This document shows, in pieces, positions 17,318 through 30,800 of a DNA stretch of 37,736 nt (the first letter of the stretch is position 1; each line of letters opens with the position of its first letter). Both the position numbers and the translations under genes were made by a program. The notes beneath the pieces were generated by a model. That model had not been told where the DNA came from. It was given only the letters and a program-made list of their open reading frames with translations, and made no database searches. This DNA comes from a virus. The stretch spans positions 1 through 37,736 of IMG/VR virus record IMGVR_UViG_3300032238_001291, one strand, 5' to 3'.

Positions 17318-18865
17318 TTAGAACTGCAAAATGACTTTGATATCTTCTTTTTGATTTGATGATCTAGTAATCGATGGTCTATTATCTACATAAATGATGC
17401 TGCCACTGTATTTTTTAACTTCGGGAGAAGAAATACCTTTTGTAAATGATTGACCAAAATAGTAGGTCCTATTATTTATTACCGTTGATACACCAGTAAA
17501 TGAAGTACTAATTGATAAAGAAATATTTCCTCCAGAAATAACTAAACTGCCACCTGTTGATGGAGAACTTGTAAATTCCGTTAAATCAAATCCATAAGTT
17601 GGATTCGTAATTCCAATACCTGCCGTAGTAAATCCTGCAAAAGATCTATCTTGCCAATATTTTAATACGCCAGTATTTTGATCATAATTAACAACTCTAC
17701 CAACTGCAGTTATGCCAGTTCCTACTGTTTGGGTAATATAAGAATCTGCTGTAAATGTTGCTGAACTGTAACCAATTCCAGTCAGTCTAAGTGCAGAAAG
17801 AGCACTTGCTTTATCTAAAGTTAATAAAGATCCTCCAAATGCTTGAGGATTTTTTACAATTCCAACTCTGGCAATTTGATTGCCTGTAATAAAATCTGGA
17901 TTTTCTATATCGTTTTCTATTCTAGAATAAAGTAAAGTATTGTATGCCCCAAGTTCTCTATAAATGTCATAACCATGACCTCCTTGTGGCGAAATAATAA
18001 CGTTAAACGTTGGTATAGATGATCCAGTTGGAACTCCTCCAGAAACTAAATCAACATTTCCATAGGTATATCCAGATCCTTGACTTGAAATTGTAACCGA
18101 ATCTACTACCCTATCGTTATTAATTACAATTGTGCATTCTGCGCCAGTGCCATCTCCTTTTATAGGAACTCTTGTATATGTTCTATTTGCAGTTCCTAAC
18201 CCAACACCCCTATTTGTGATGGTAACAATTTTAATTGACCCGTCAACAGCATTATCTCTAACTGAGGCATTATCAGTGCCAGTTTCCCAATCAGAAGGAA
18301 CTGGCATAAAATCTGTTGATTCAAATTTTACAATATCACTTGGTTTAATTGTGTAAAGATATTTCCAAATATATCCATCACCACTGGATCCAGCAGATCT
18401 TGGTTCCAAATCAGTAAATGTTGGTTCATCCAGAGAAGGTCCTCCATTTGGATTTTCTGGATTTATTCCATTTTGAAGGCAAATATAAACTTTATAGTCG
18501 CTATTTAAAACATAGTAATATGCAGAATATAAATTAGTTGCCCCAGAAACTTTAGCGGTATTTGATCTACTATAATCATGGCGATACATATCATAGGTTG
18601 TTCCCGATGACCATATTCTTTTCTGAACAACCTGTCTTATATCACTTGAATTTATTTTCTTCAAAGCAATCATTGTATCCCAATAATTATTTTCCTCGTC
18701 AAAGTTATCCTTTGGGGAAGGTGGATTTGCATCCCAATCAGATTGAATATCAGTTGAATTTGGTAGTCCAATAAAAGAATAATAAGAATTTGAAGAACTT
18801 GTAACGCCAGATACAAAGTTCTTTGCATTCAATATTCTAATTTGGTCAGTTATAATTGCTGCCAT
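17318..18865 (-). CDS. 8: Baseplate wedge protein gp8, enlarged
   Basis: In T4 gp8 is a dimeric component of the baseplate wedge, next to gp6, gp7 and gp10. Here the N-terminal 190 residues contain YWDTMIALKKINSSDIRQVV, a long aromatic stretch around YSAYYYVLNSDYKVYICLQNG, and SSGDGYIWKYLYTIKPSD, which corresponds to the GDGYVWEYLFEIPP segment of T4 gp8. The protein has 515 residues against 334 in T4; the extra part is a C-terminal region with Gly-rich GSGYTYGN and GVGLGTANR units and beta-rich repeats. It directly follows gp7 as in T4. A late promoter lies 18 bases before the ATG at 18865. Confidence 0.88.
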   Translation of the reverse strand: MAAIITDQIRILNAKNFVSGVTSSSNSYYSFIGLPNSTDIQSDWDANPPSPKDNFDEENNYWDTMIALKKINSSDIRQVVQKRIWSSGTTYDMYRHDYSRSNTAKVSGATNLYSAYYYVLNSDYKVYICLQNGINPENPNGGPSLDEPTFTDLEPRSAGSSGDGYIWKYLYTIKPSDIVKFESTDFMPVPSDWETGTDNASVRDNAVDGSIKIVTITNRGVGLGTANRTYTRVPIKGDGTGAECTIVINNDRVVDSVTISSQGSGYTYGNVDLVSGGVPTGSSIPTFNVIISPQGGHGYDIYRELGAYNTLLYSRIENDIENPDFITGNQIARVGIVKNPQAFGGSLLTLDKASALSALRLTGIGYSSATFTADSYITQTVGTGITAVGRVVNYDQNTGVLKYWQDRSFAGFTTAGIGITNPTYGFDLTEFTSSPSTGGSLVISGGNISLSISTSFTGVSTVINNRTYYFGQSFTKGISSPEVKKYSGSIIYVDNRPSITRSSNQKEDIKVILQF

Positions 18866-18882
18866 TTTATGCGTTTTTTATC

Positions 18883-18890
18883 TATTTATG
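18883..18890 (-). promoter_or_regulatory. Putative T4-type late promoter for gp8
   Basis: CATAAATA on the minus strand fits NATAAATA and overlaps the gp7 stop codon, 18 bases before the gp8 ATG. The predicted RNA would have a very short leader and no clear Shine-Dalgarno, which lowers confidence. Confidence 0.5.
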
Positions 18891-21800
18891 GAATATAGTT
18901 TAAGTATTTTAGAGGATTGCTCCTTCTTAAAATTGTTCCGGTAGAAATTCCCATATATCCATTTAAAGTATATGCATTATACGAATTGTCCTTAATTCTA
19001 GATCCAAGAACAACTCTACCCCAACTATATTCTCCATAAAAATTACTAAATCCAATTCCAGTCAAACCATTATAACCAGAAACGCTTACTGTTACTTTTG
19101 CAACATAAGTAATGCCAAGACCAATCACTGAAGTTTGTGCTATCGAAACTGATGCTACCTGATAAACATTATCTAAGAAAGTAGATCCAACCCCAACAAT
19201 TGATCTTGAAGAATTGAGAGAGGTCACTCCCTTTCCAACATTAGAATTATTAATTACAAAGTAATATCCAGTCTGAATTCCGCTGATAGTAGTTACCCCA
19301 GTTATTGAAGAATTTCTGAGGAAAGAATCTTTTGCAATAACAAAATCAAACACAATTCCAGTTGATGCAACTCCAACCGAAGTTGTTGATATTCCAGAAA
19401 TGATGCCAAAATCACCCTCAAATGAATTAACTGTATTGTTTTCAAATTGGAAAGTTGGAGATTCTATTAAAACAACTGGTGGGTTTGATGCAACATATCC
19501 TGTTCCTGGTCCAGTTATTGAGATGGAGGTGACAATTCCAGAAGTAATTGATGCAATTGCAGTTGCTCTTTGAGTAGTTCCAAGTCCAACAGGATTTTCA
19601 ATGGTTATTGATGGGGAGATTGTATATCCAACTCCACCATCAGAAAGGACAATTGATGAAATTGTCCCTGCAGCAGATACAATTGCCGTGGCAGCTGCAG
19701 ACACTTTATAATCTTGGGATATTAATGTGATATCCTTTTGGAAAGATAATGAAGTATTATTTTCATTGATTGGATTAAAGAATGGTCTAATACTCTGGAC
19801 AAAGGCAATTGTAGATCCTATGCCAACCGATTGAATGAGGTATGATGTTGGATAAATTGAAGCTTCATAAAGAATGCGATCCTTTCCGACACCTTTTCCA
19901 TCAACAATTTTATCTTCAGTTTGGCGGCACCAAACAATTGGTCTTAATAAAGTTTCATCTCCAGTATTTCCTGGTCCAAAATATGGATTTGTATTGAGAA
20001 GATTTGTTGAATTTGTACTTGTAACTGTTCTTGATTCTTCTTGTAATGTTGGGATTTGTCCTGCAGATAAATCATATCCAATAGTCAATTCATCGCCAAT
20101 TTTTATAGTTTCTAAAATATTTCTTTCAATAACATCCTCAGAACCGCTTCCTTTATAAAAAATAATTTTTGATACATCACCTGATTTTGGAGGTTCGGTA
20201 AATGTTATTGTACTTCCGCCTGGAAAAATATAACCTTTACCTGGAACTTGAAGTACATCATTTATAAAAACAAGAAGTGAATCTTGTACATTAATATTTG
20301 AACCTTTTGACGAAAGTATAGAAACTAAATTGCCTTGATATTTGATTGGGAAAACAATTTTTTCTCCGTCAAATAAAGTATCAACACTGTCTAATAATTG
20401 CAATTCGCCGATAGACCATCCACTAAATTTATCGGTAAATGTATTTTGAATTCTTACTTGGAATTCACTAAAACTTGAAGTTGTTGGAATTCCCGTAAGT
20501 CCGCCAGTTGGAACCGTTAAAATTTGCCCTATACCGTATCCATATCCAGTATTTTTAATTTCAAAATCTATAACACTAGAACCTTGTCCAACAACAATAT
20601 CAATAACTGCCTGAGTTCCTAACCCACTTACTGATGAAGAACTATAAACTAATGGAATATTTGAATACAATAATGGAGGATCAATAAAGACATATGGTGG
20701 ATTTATTGAACTATACCCAGTGCCTGGATTAGTTACTGCAATACTAACAATATGTCCATTAGAAACTGTTGCCGTACCTATAAATTTAATATTCGGAGTT
20801 GCTGTTGAAGAAGTTCCAACACCAACCCTAACAGTTTGTATTCCCGCACGATATCCAGATCCACTATTTCCAATACTAATAGAAGAAATTGTGCCCAATC
20901 CAGAAATAATAGCAGTTCCGCCAGCAGAAACTAAAGGTTGATATCCAAATCCTTCTCTTGATTCGACAGATACAATAATGCCACCTGTTGGTAAATTGGA
21001 AGTATTTACATCATATACAGAAGAGACTGCAGTTCCAACAAAACTAATTGTTGTTATTCCAGTACTTTCAGATAGTGTATATCCAGCAGTTAGACCTGGG
21101 GATTGGAATATGTCATTTACTAAAATGACAGCATTTTTTGTAGATATTCCAGTTACATTAGAACTGTTTGACTTTAAAATAAAATCTTTTTGAGTAGCAT
21201 TAAATTTTAATGAAATATCATCAAAAATGTAATTATTATAATAAGTTTCATTTGTTGTATTTTTTGTGCCGGACCTCATGAAACTTCTTCCTTGGAAACT
21301 GGAAGATGTTGATATTCCTAACCAGTCTCTTTCATCTGGTGGATTGGTAGTAGTGCCTAATGGAATATTTCCATATGGAGATTCAGCAAAATTGAGAGTG
21401 TTGTCAACAATATTATAGTTACCAACTACCTTAGTTACTAAAGTTCCAGTTGAATATCCAGCAACAATAGTTCCCAACCAAGATCTGCGAACTGCTATCG
21501 AATTAGTGCTACCAATACCAACAGCATCGATTTTCATAATTTCGTCAGCAACTTTAATTAAATCTCCACCAAAGAATGATGATATTCCCGTAAAATATAA
21601 TAAATCATCTGTTGAATATGCATTAGTTGCTAATGTTGTAGTCACTGCAGTTGCAACAATAGGTGATTGGATAAGATTATCAATCGCAACTATTACTTTA
21701 GCATTTTGATTTTTGGAAGTAAATGTGTGTATAGTTCCGATACCAACACTTGTAAAATCTAAAGTTGCTGGAACATATTTTAAAGCATCTTCAGCACTTC

Positions 21801-24800
21801 TTGCAAGTTTAATTTTGTTGTTATTCAATTTTACTACATAAACACTCGATGGCAATTTATTGGTGGAACCTACGCTTACAAAAGACGTAGTTGCAATTCC
21901 AATTGCTGCCGTAGTTCCAGAATCTGCACTAGTATAAACTACTTCTTCCCCAGTAACAAAGAAATGATTTTGTAAAGATATAGTATTTTCTAAAAGATTG
22001 ACTATTGTGGAATTGCTTCCATCAAAAGATCTTTTGAATATTTCATAACCTTCATGTGTTAAATCAAATTCTCTCTTAATATCTCTATCAGTTGCATAAT
22101 AAGTACCATAATTTGTTTCTATAGAAGCATTATTAAAATCTACAATATCCTTGTAATCATCTTGATTTCTCAATGCATTAAAGAATATTTTTACAGAAAC
22201 GTTAATATTTGGCAAGGGCGTAAATGTTAATTTAGTTGAAGTTGTTGTTGCAGCCCCCACTGTCCCAAGTCCTGCAAAAGTTTCGACATGAGCATACTCG
22301 GCAATATAAGTCTCTGTTCCATCATCCAAGACAACAATTTCTGATAATTGGTGTCTATTATTGGTAGTATCGGAAACCTGAAGTATTCCGTATAAACAAT
22401 TATATTCCTCAGGATATTCTGCGATTACTGTTGCAACTGGAGATGTTGACGAAGATATTGAAGTTGATGTTGCTTGTAAACGAGCGTGCTTCATATCAAA
22501 AGTACCAATACCTGATGATAAGGTATTGCCAATAGCAACTTGAATTGTATTAATTGTTGCGGCTATTCCAATGTTTGGAATAAAATCAATTTTTAATTGA
22601 GATCCTGATAGATATGAATAATAAGTACCAAGTCCAGAATTAGAGTATATATCCTGAGTTATTGTTGTCAATTGTCCATAATCAAGATAATGTACATTAA
22701 TGCCATCATGTAAAACGCTCAGTTCGTCAAATTGATAATCACCATTTGATCCTGTAACTTCAACTAAAACTTTTGTGGATGTATAAGTACTTGCAATTCC
22801 AACAATTGTAGTTGCCCCAGAAGAAACACTAACACTACTTGTTTTTATATCAACAATACCTCCAAAATTAGAGGTGCCAGTACCAATAAAACTATCTTTT
22901 AAATTGTATGATAATGTAGTTACGTCGTAATCATTTACTGAATATTTTGTTGGATAGAAAAAGAGAACACCCTCACTTCCATCAACAGCGAAGTCAAATG
23001 ATCCTTGATCATAATTAGATTCAACTCTACCGTATTGATTAATATAACCAAGATAATTGTCATGCAAAATAGTGAGGAGCATTATCTGTCTTTGTCCTAC
23101 ATATCTCCTATCTTTTACATATGCAATATATTTTTGAGATCTTGCATCAGTAAGATCAAATCTATGAATCTCACTGAACCTAGATGACCTTGGATTGCTA
23201 TTAAATTGAGAACTAATATCATCAATAGATAATACTCTATTCCCAACAGATTCAAAATAATCTGTTAATATTCTACTAGAGAATAAAATTTCATCTGAAA
23301 ATGTTGATGACCCAATATTGAGTGAATTTTCACTAACTAAATCAAAATCATAAACACAATTTAAATCAACGACGCTGACAATATCATTTATAACTTCAAC
23401 CGAGGTTAAATATGTTGAAAGTCCAACTACCATTGAATTTGTATTTGATTGTGGCAAAGAAGATTCTAACTGATAATCTGCAAATTTTTTAAATCCCAGA
23501 GTGTGATTTAATGTACTCACTACATCATTCCAGGTATCATAATCTACTTTAGATTTTAATGAATATGAGAAATTTTGATAATAAAAACTATCTTGGATTC
23601 TTTGAGAATTCTCATTTAAAAATCCAGCATCAATTTGCCAACCTTTTTCAACAATTGATTTTGTATCTAAATTGAAGAATGAATCAAATTTGTCAATAGT
23701 AGAAATAATACCTTGAGTTTTTGATGTTAATCCCTCAACAATTTCTCCAACTACAAAATCATCTTTGGAACTTATTTTTAATTGATTTACTTTATAATTC
23801 CAATCGCCAACATAACCATTTGCAGAATTTGATTTGAGATTTTCTCCAATCAAGAAATTATTTTTCTTGAGAACTGGATTAAAAATTGGAAAATATTTTT
23901 GAGGAATAATCCTTCCGGAGGAGTTTGTGTCATCGTATTTTCCTGGAATTTCTCCAGAATCTAAGAATTCTCCTAAATTGTACTTAACAGTGGCATTATT
24001 TCCTCCGAGATTTGCATCAACATAATTAATTGTAAATAACTGATAATCATAATCAGATGAGTTATAACCTCTGCCAGTAGAATTAACGCCAATACTAATA
24101 TTTTCAACTAAAACTTTATCATTAACTGCAAATGGGAATGAATCTGCAGTACTAAACCCAACAGAAAGTGTAATTGTTACATCATTAGTTGTAGTATTAA
24201 ATCCTACAGAACTGATACCAACACCATTTGAATTTTGTATAGGTAAAATTGTTGGAGTTAAATTGTATAATCCATAAGAATTTCTCAAAATAGTTACTTG
24301 ACTATCGCCAATATTATATCTTAAGTCAACTTCTGGAACTATTTGATTTGTTTTTCCATCAAAAACAAGTAATTTTGGCGCAGAACTGTAACCTCTCCCA
24401 AAAGAAGTAATTCCAATAGATTCAAATGAAGCTAAAGGTTCTATTTTTGCAATTTGTGGAAGAGAGGCACTTGGTCTAACTGTAAAATCTGAGGGAAAAT
24501 CAAATCCAATATCTTTAATTTTTGTTTTTTTAATTTTTCCTATTGATGTACTAGATGGTTCAAGTAAAGCACCTGTTCCGATACCAGAATTTATACTTAT
24601 TATTGATGGCAATGAATAATAATTTTGTCCTTTATTTGTAATATCAAGTTTTGAAATTGGACCATATGCATATAAAGAATCTGTATAATAATTCAATGTA
24701 GAAGTACTTGATGCATATGAAACAGATTCTGGAGTTTTTGTTAAATTATATGTAAATGAATTTGTTGATGCGATTGTTATTGGATATTGTCCATTATAAG

Positions 24801-27800
24801 AACTTACTTTTATTCGAATTTCGTTATTTGAAAATACGGAAGAATCTATATTTACTTGTTCTTTTTCGATTGGCAATGTGCTATTATAGACTGGAACTAA
24901 AGTATAATAAAGTTTTTCTGGAAGATATTCGTTGACAGAAAGAATTGCTTTTGCATCACTACTAACGCCCACTGCACCAAATCTCTGAATTTCAAATACA
25001 TTAGTTTCTTGTGTTGAATCAAATGGATCAGTAAAGTCTGAATTTTTATAAAATTCTAAACTAAAAGCAGGATAAGAATTTGCTTGATTTACATATGAAA
25101 GAGAAGAATCTGACAAATCAAATGTTACTGTAGAATTTCTATAAACTTCAATTGGAGGATTGACTGATGAAAGAGTTCCGGATGAAGAACTGGTAATTCC
25201 TACAATTTCTGGTTGCAAACTAACTGCACTATAATAAGTGTTAGAAAGTTTGATTGTATTAGAATCAATAATTACAATATAATATATCTTATTGTTTTGA
25301 AGTCCTACTGCAGGAGATGATGAAGTATGAACTACTTTTTGCCCATTAATAAATCCATGATTTGTTATTGTTATAGAATTTAAAGAAGTATCAATCCCAA
25401 TGGATGAAAAAGTTTTTGGATTTATAAGTAATTTTCTATTGTAATCATTGTATTTGACTACAATTGAAGTTGATATTGATGGATTTACATCAACAAAAAC
25501 CGTATCATTATTTTGCAGTCCATGAGTTCCTGCTGTAGAAACTGTTACAGTATTTCTAGAAATTTTTCCAGTAATTACGGAGTAATTGGTTTGAAAACTA
25601 TGATAGTTCCCAGAACCAATTCCTGTGAAATATAAAGTACTTAAACCACTTGTTGTTGATGCAATACCTACAAATGTTCCAGTTGAACCAAGTCCAACTT
25701 TTACACTAGAGATTCCAATAAGATCATTTGAGATTTTTGCAACATAAACAACTGATTGATCTGATAAAGTAACCAATGAAGAAATTCCATTCGTTGAAAC
25801 TCCTATTACATTTCCGCCATTTGGAGAATATGTGAGTTGATCTCCTGTTTCTAATTGGTGATTTGGAATATAGATTGTTTTAGTGGGAATAAAAATCTGA
25901 GTAATTCCTGCACCTGGATTAGAGAAGAATATTGTTGTTCCAATTCCAACACCAGATCTAGTTCCTAATCCTACAGATTCAACTGGATTGAAATATATTT
26001 GTTTGTTAATTTTATAATCATATGAAGTTTTAAAACCAGAATTTGCTATTAGTTTTCTTGGATTTTCGTATAAAACTTCAGTTGTAGTATGTGCAGAACC
26101 AATGCTACCGTTGACTGACCTTAAAACTCTTATTCTTGAAGACTGAGTATCAATATTTAAAATCTTTACTTTTTCTGTTCCTATAGAGAATATATCATTT
26201 TCGCGTATATATGATGAATTTAAATTTCCACCAACAGAGAAATAAGTTACTAATCCAGTTGCTCCTGTTGTACCTACACCAGTAACAAGAGATAATGTAT
26301 TGATGGTTGAAATTCCAATCTGATATGATCCCTCAATTAATGCAGAAGTTGTATTTAATCCTGAAATAGATACAATATCTTTATTCGAATAATTATGTGG
26401 ATTTGGGGCAAAAATTGTAATTGATCCGGTATTATTTGATGGGTATATTTCTACATTCGAAATTGTGCTTGTTGCAACACTAACAGAATTTACTGATTTT
26501 CCTTTTAATCTGGAAACTTTAACACTAACATTATATCCAGAAGTGCCAGATTCATTAAAAATTACTGAATCATTAACTTTATAGTTATTTCCTCCAGTAA
26601 CTATACCAATATTTTCAATAAATCCAGGAGATGCATATTTAACATTTGCAGTTTGATTTAAAAGATTTGGTACTGTCAAATAATTGTATGATGCATTTTC
26701 ATTAATCAAATTATAATAAGATGTATTTCTAACCCAATCTGTTTTATTCAGATCGATTTCTTCTTGATTTGATGATTTTTTGAAATTAAATTCATTTGGT
26801 TTTGATTTATAGTTTTCACCTATTAAATATGGAAAAGTTGGTCTTTTATATCCAGCAAAAACACCAGAAGAATCTATCAAAGAGTTAATGGTTGCAAAAT
26901 ATGCATAAGTTCCATTTGGAAATTCTGGAGTTACACAAAATCTGCCATTATTTTCATCTAAAACAGTATCATCGCTAGTTTTTAGATAAACATAATCCTC
27001 AACAAAAAACCCTAGAGGAAATTCTATTATAGAAGGTCTATTTGGTTTTAAAATTTTTGTATATCCGGATTTAATTTGAGATACTACTCCACCCTGTCTT
27101 TTTATATATCCATAAGGACCATATATTGGGTTTCCATCATAAGCCCAACCAATAATTGGAGAATGGTTTGAGGACGAAACTTCAATATTATTAACTTTTT
27201 TCAAATCGAGTTTTGAACTTCCATATAAAGATTTGCCACTTTGATCGACAGAATAAACTATCTCTCTAAGTCTTCTTGGGGCATATAAATGAGAATACTG
27301 TAATTCATATTCTTTATTAATTCCTTCAGTAATAAATCCATCATCACTAGTAATATTATAAAAATATTTTTCAAATAAATTTACATTCCATGTTGTTATT
27401 TTTGGCAAAAATTCAACAAAAGAACCTGCGGGGATTATTTTTATTGAAGTTGTATCTGAATTATATCCAATCCCACTTTCAATAACTTTTATTGATTGAA
27501 TTTGTCCATTTTCTACAATTGGGATTATAACTGCACCAACGCCATCTCCGGTAATAGTCAAATTTGGGGGAGAATTGTAGTTGTTGCCTTTACTATTGAC
27601 TAATACTTCAACAATTTTGCCATCAGAAACAATAGGGGCAAGTTGTCCACCTGAACCACTATCTAAAGTAACTAATGGTAGTCTATTATAATTTAATACA
27701 TCAGAAGTTCCATAAGCAGAACCTTTTGATGATAAATGAATGGAAGTAATTTCTCCTCTGAATATTGGTTGAACTACTGCTTTAAATGTTTCGTTATTAA

Positions 27801-30800
27801 TCGAAGAAATTCCAACATTTCCAAGTATCTCTACGGAAATTTCTGGATAATTGAATGTATGAGTACCAGACCCTGTAGAATTAAATTTGATGTATTGATT
27901 TGTGTTGTAATAAAAATCCTGATTAGTCGCACCCAAACCTACTTGAGATAATTTAAAATTATCATCATCAATTTTTATAACATAATAATTTGTATTAGTA
28001 GATAATCCGCCAACTGGAGTTCCATTGGTAGTGTAGTTTATAATTTCTCCAGATTTAAAGTCATGATTTTTTATTTCAACTGAATTTAAAGATGTGCTAA
28101 TTCCACTGGAAGATGTGGTTCTAATTTTGTTTTCATATCCGCTTCCAGAATTAACTATATTAATAGCTGCCAAAATGGACTTTTTATTAAAGGATTCAAT
28201 TGCATGAATACCCGTACCATAGGATGTCAAAACAACAGTATTGATTCCAGATACAGAATCATTTAAGGTTTTGTGTAATTTAATAGCATATGGAGTTTGA
28301 ACAGAAACATAGTATGAGGAATCTGTTGATAACCCTCCAACAGATAATTGTCCATTTGTTTTATAAATGACTCTTTCAGAATTTGCAAATTTATGATATG
28401 TTGTAAATCCAATCGTTGATGAAGTTGATCCCAATCCAACAAGAGATGCATTTGATTGGGAATTAAAATTAACCTGATGAGTCACTAATTTCATATTGGC
28501 AGATGCTTTTGCATTGATGCCATTTCCACCAGTAATTTTAATGATAGGAGTATCTTGATAATCAAATCCTGGATCAATTACTCTAATTTCTTTTAAATTT
28601 CCTTTTACTGCACAATAACCAGTAGCTCCTGTGCCAACTAAATCTTCAATGTTTAGAGATGGTGGATTAATAATATCATATCCAGATCCTGCGGAAAGAA
28701 CTTCAATTTCTTCTAATTCTCCATATGAGACAGTATCTGTAGATTTGTAGTTTAATATTTCAACACCATTAATTAGTATTCCAGTTAACCCTGGTTTTGT
28801 TGGATATGATTGTCCTTCAATTGTTGATGGAGATATTTCTCGTAAAAGTTTCTGTGACTTTAAAGTTTTTGATTTAAATTTATAAAGTTCAATTTTATTT
28901 GAATTTACTGAAGTTGGATTATCAATTGAAAGAAATATTGAATCTTTTATATTTGATCTACTTTTTGCTAATTTAATATTACTTGAATCTACTCTTTTTG
29001 CATAATAAATTCCTTCATCAAATAAAGAACTTAACGTAGTGATTGTTTCTACTACGACCCCATCTGCATCAATGGAAGAAACCGTATTTTTTTCTGGAGT
29101 ATAATATACAATATCACCAGTATAAAATCCATGATCAGTAGAAGATGTTATTTTAAAGGTGTCTCCCTCAAACGTTCCGGAAAATGTTATTGATTTATCA
29201 GAAATATTAAGATCTTGATTATTATAATATGGTAAAGAAGGTGATGCAACTAATGTCTTGTTCTTTATTTTGTAAATATTTTGAACATTAGCATTTATTG
29301 TTGATGTTGAAGGGAAAGTGGATGAATTTACTTTCAATAATTCTCTTTTTATAGTATAGTTATTTTCTAGTAGTTCGCCTTGCCCTCTTATTGTTAATGA
29401 ATTTGATGATGTAATGTCAATAATACTTGCAGTTTTTTCTTCTCCAGATTCGCCAATTACTTTTAAGTTATCTCCTATTTTAAAAATATGATCATTTGTA
29501 GTAATGAAACGATATGTATTGTCTACACTATCAAGTTTAGAAAAAGATGCAACATTATACGAAGTTGCTAAATTAAATAACCAATTATTTGAAACTGCAT
29601 CTTTTTGATCAATGCCAAGAGTTTTAATCTCTGTGGTATCGCCTTTTGTATAATAATAAGTGTCATCAACAATATCAAGATTTTTTAATACGGAATTAAT
29701 TTTTACTTTTATTAATTGACCTTCATACATTCCATATGCAAAAGTATTGATTCCAATATTACTGGCATCTAAAATTGTTGCCGTTAAATTGGAACAATCA
29801 AAAAATTGTGTGAGAGATTTTGAGGAATATGATACTATGCCCAAACTTCCATCACTATAAGTTACTGACAATTCACCACTTTGAGAAAATCCAACAGTAG
29901 AATCTACAGATAATACTGTGGTTCCGGCAGAAACTTGTCCGATTAGTTTTGTTTTGGGGTGAATAGAAAATTTTCCATATATCGCGCCATCTACATTAAT
30001 ATCCCTATTATATCCTGAGTCAAGACTTAATTTATAATAAGTATTTCCAACTCCAGAAATTATTTTTTCAACTTTTGCAATTGGTGCATATGCCTTAGTG
30101 ATATCTCCGTAGGAATCTCCGTAGGAATCTTGTATCAGCGTAGAATTTTCAAGATTAAGTGGATCTCCAGAAATACTTTCAACAACTAAATCTTCCGTTA
30201 CATCATAATGGGCATCTGATGGTCTAAAAAGAAAATCTTTTGGGCGAATTATTGATACATTTTCGCCGTAAAGTGCTTTGAATAAGATTCTAAAAGATTC
30301 ATCGGTTCCCTTACTTCTATAAAAATCCTTTGCTTGTTTAATAAAAAGAGATTGATTTAAATCAGTTGTGAAAGTTCTATTCTCAAATCCAGGAGATAAT
30401 TGATATTTTGATTTAAGTAAAAATTCTTTGAGAAATAATGAACTTAAATTGGTGATTGTTGCGCCAGAAAAATGTTCTGCAACTTCTGATTGGGAAAATA
30501 CTAATTCATCTGGATGATTTTGTTTGTTATAAGAAGTAATACCACTAAAACCTCTTATACATCCAGTAAATGAACTATCAGTTTTACCAGTATATGTGAT
30601 AATTTCATTATCAATTTGAATTAATCCATATGAATCCGGAAATCCGTAGGTTCCATTCGTGATTATTCCATCAAATGCTACATTGATAACATCATCAATG
30701 ATTGATACATCAGAAGACAATGTTGCACTTTCAATTTGATTTGCCTGTTCATCAATTTTTATGTAACTATCAATATTTTGTATTAAATCAACGGGAGCAC

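Noticed and set aside
18866-18890. Masking hairpin around the gp8 late promoter
   Set aside because: Only CCAT and ATGG can pair; this is too short to count, unlike the three accepted cases.
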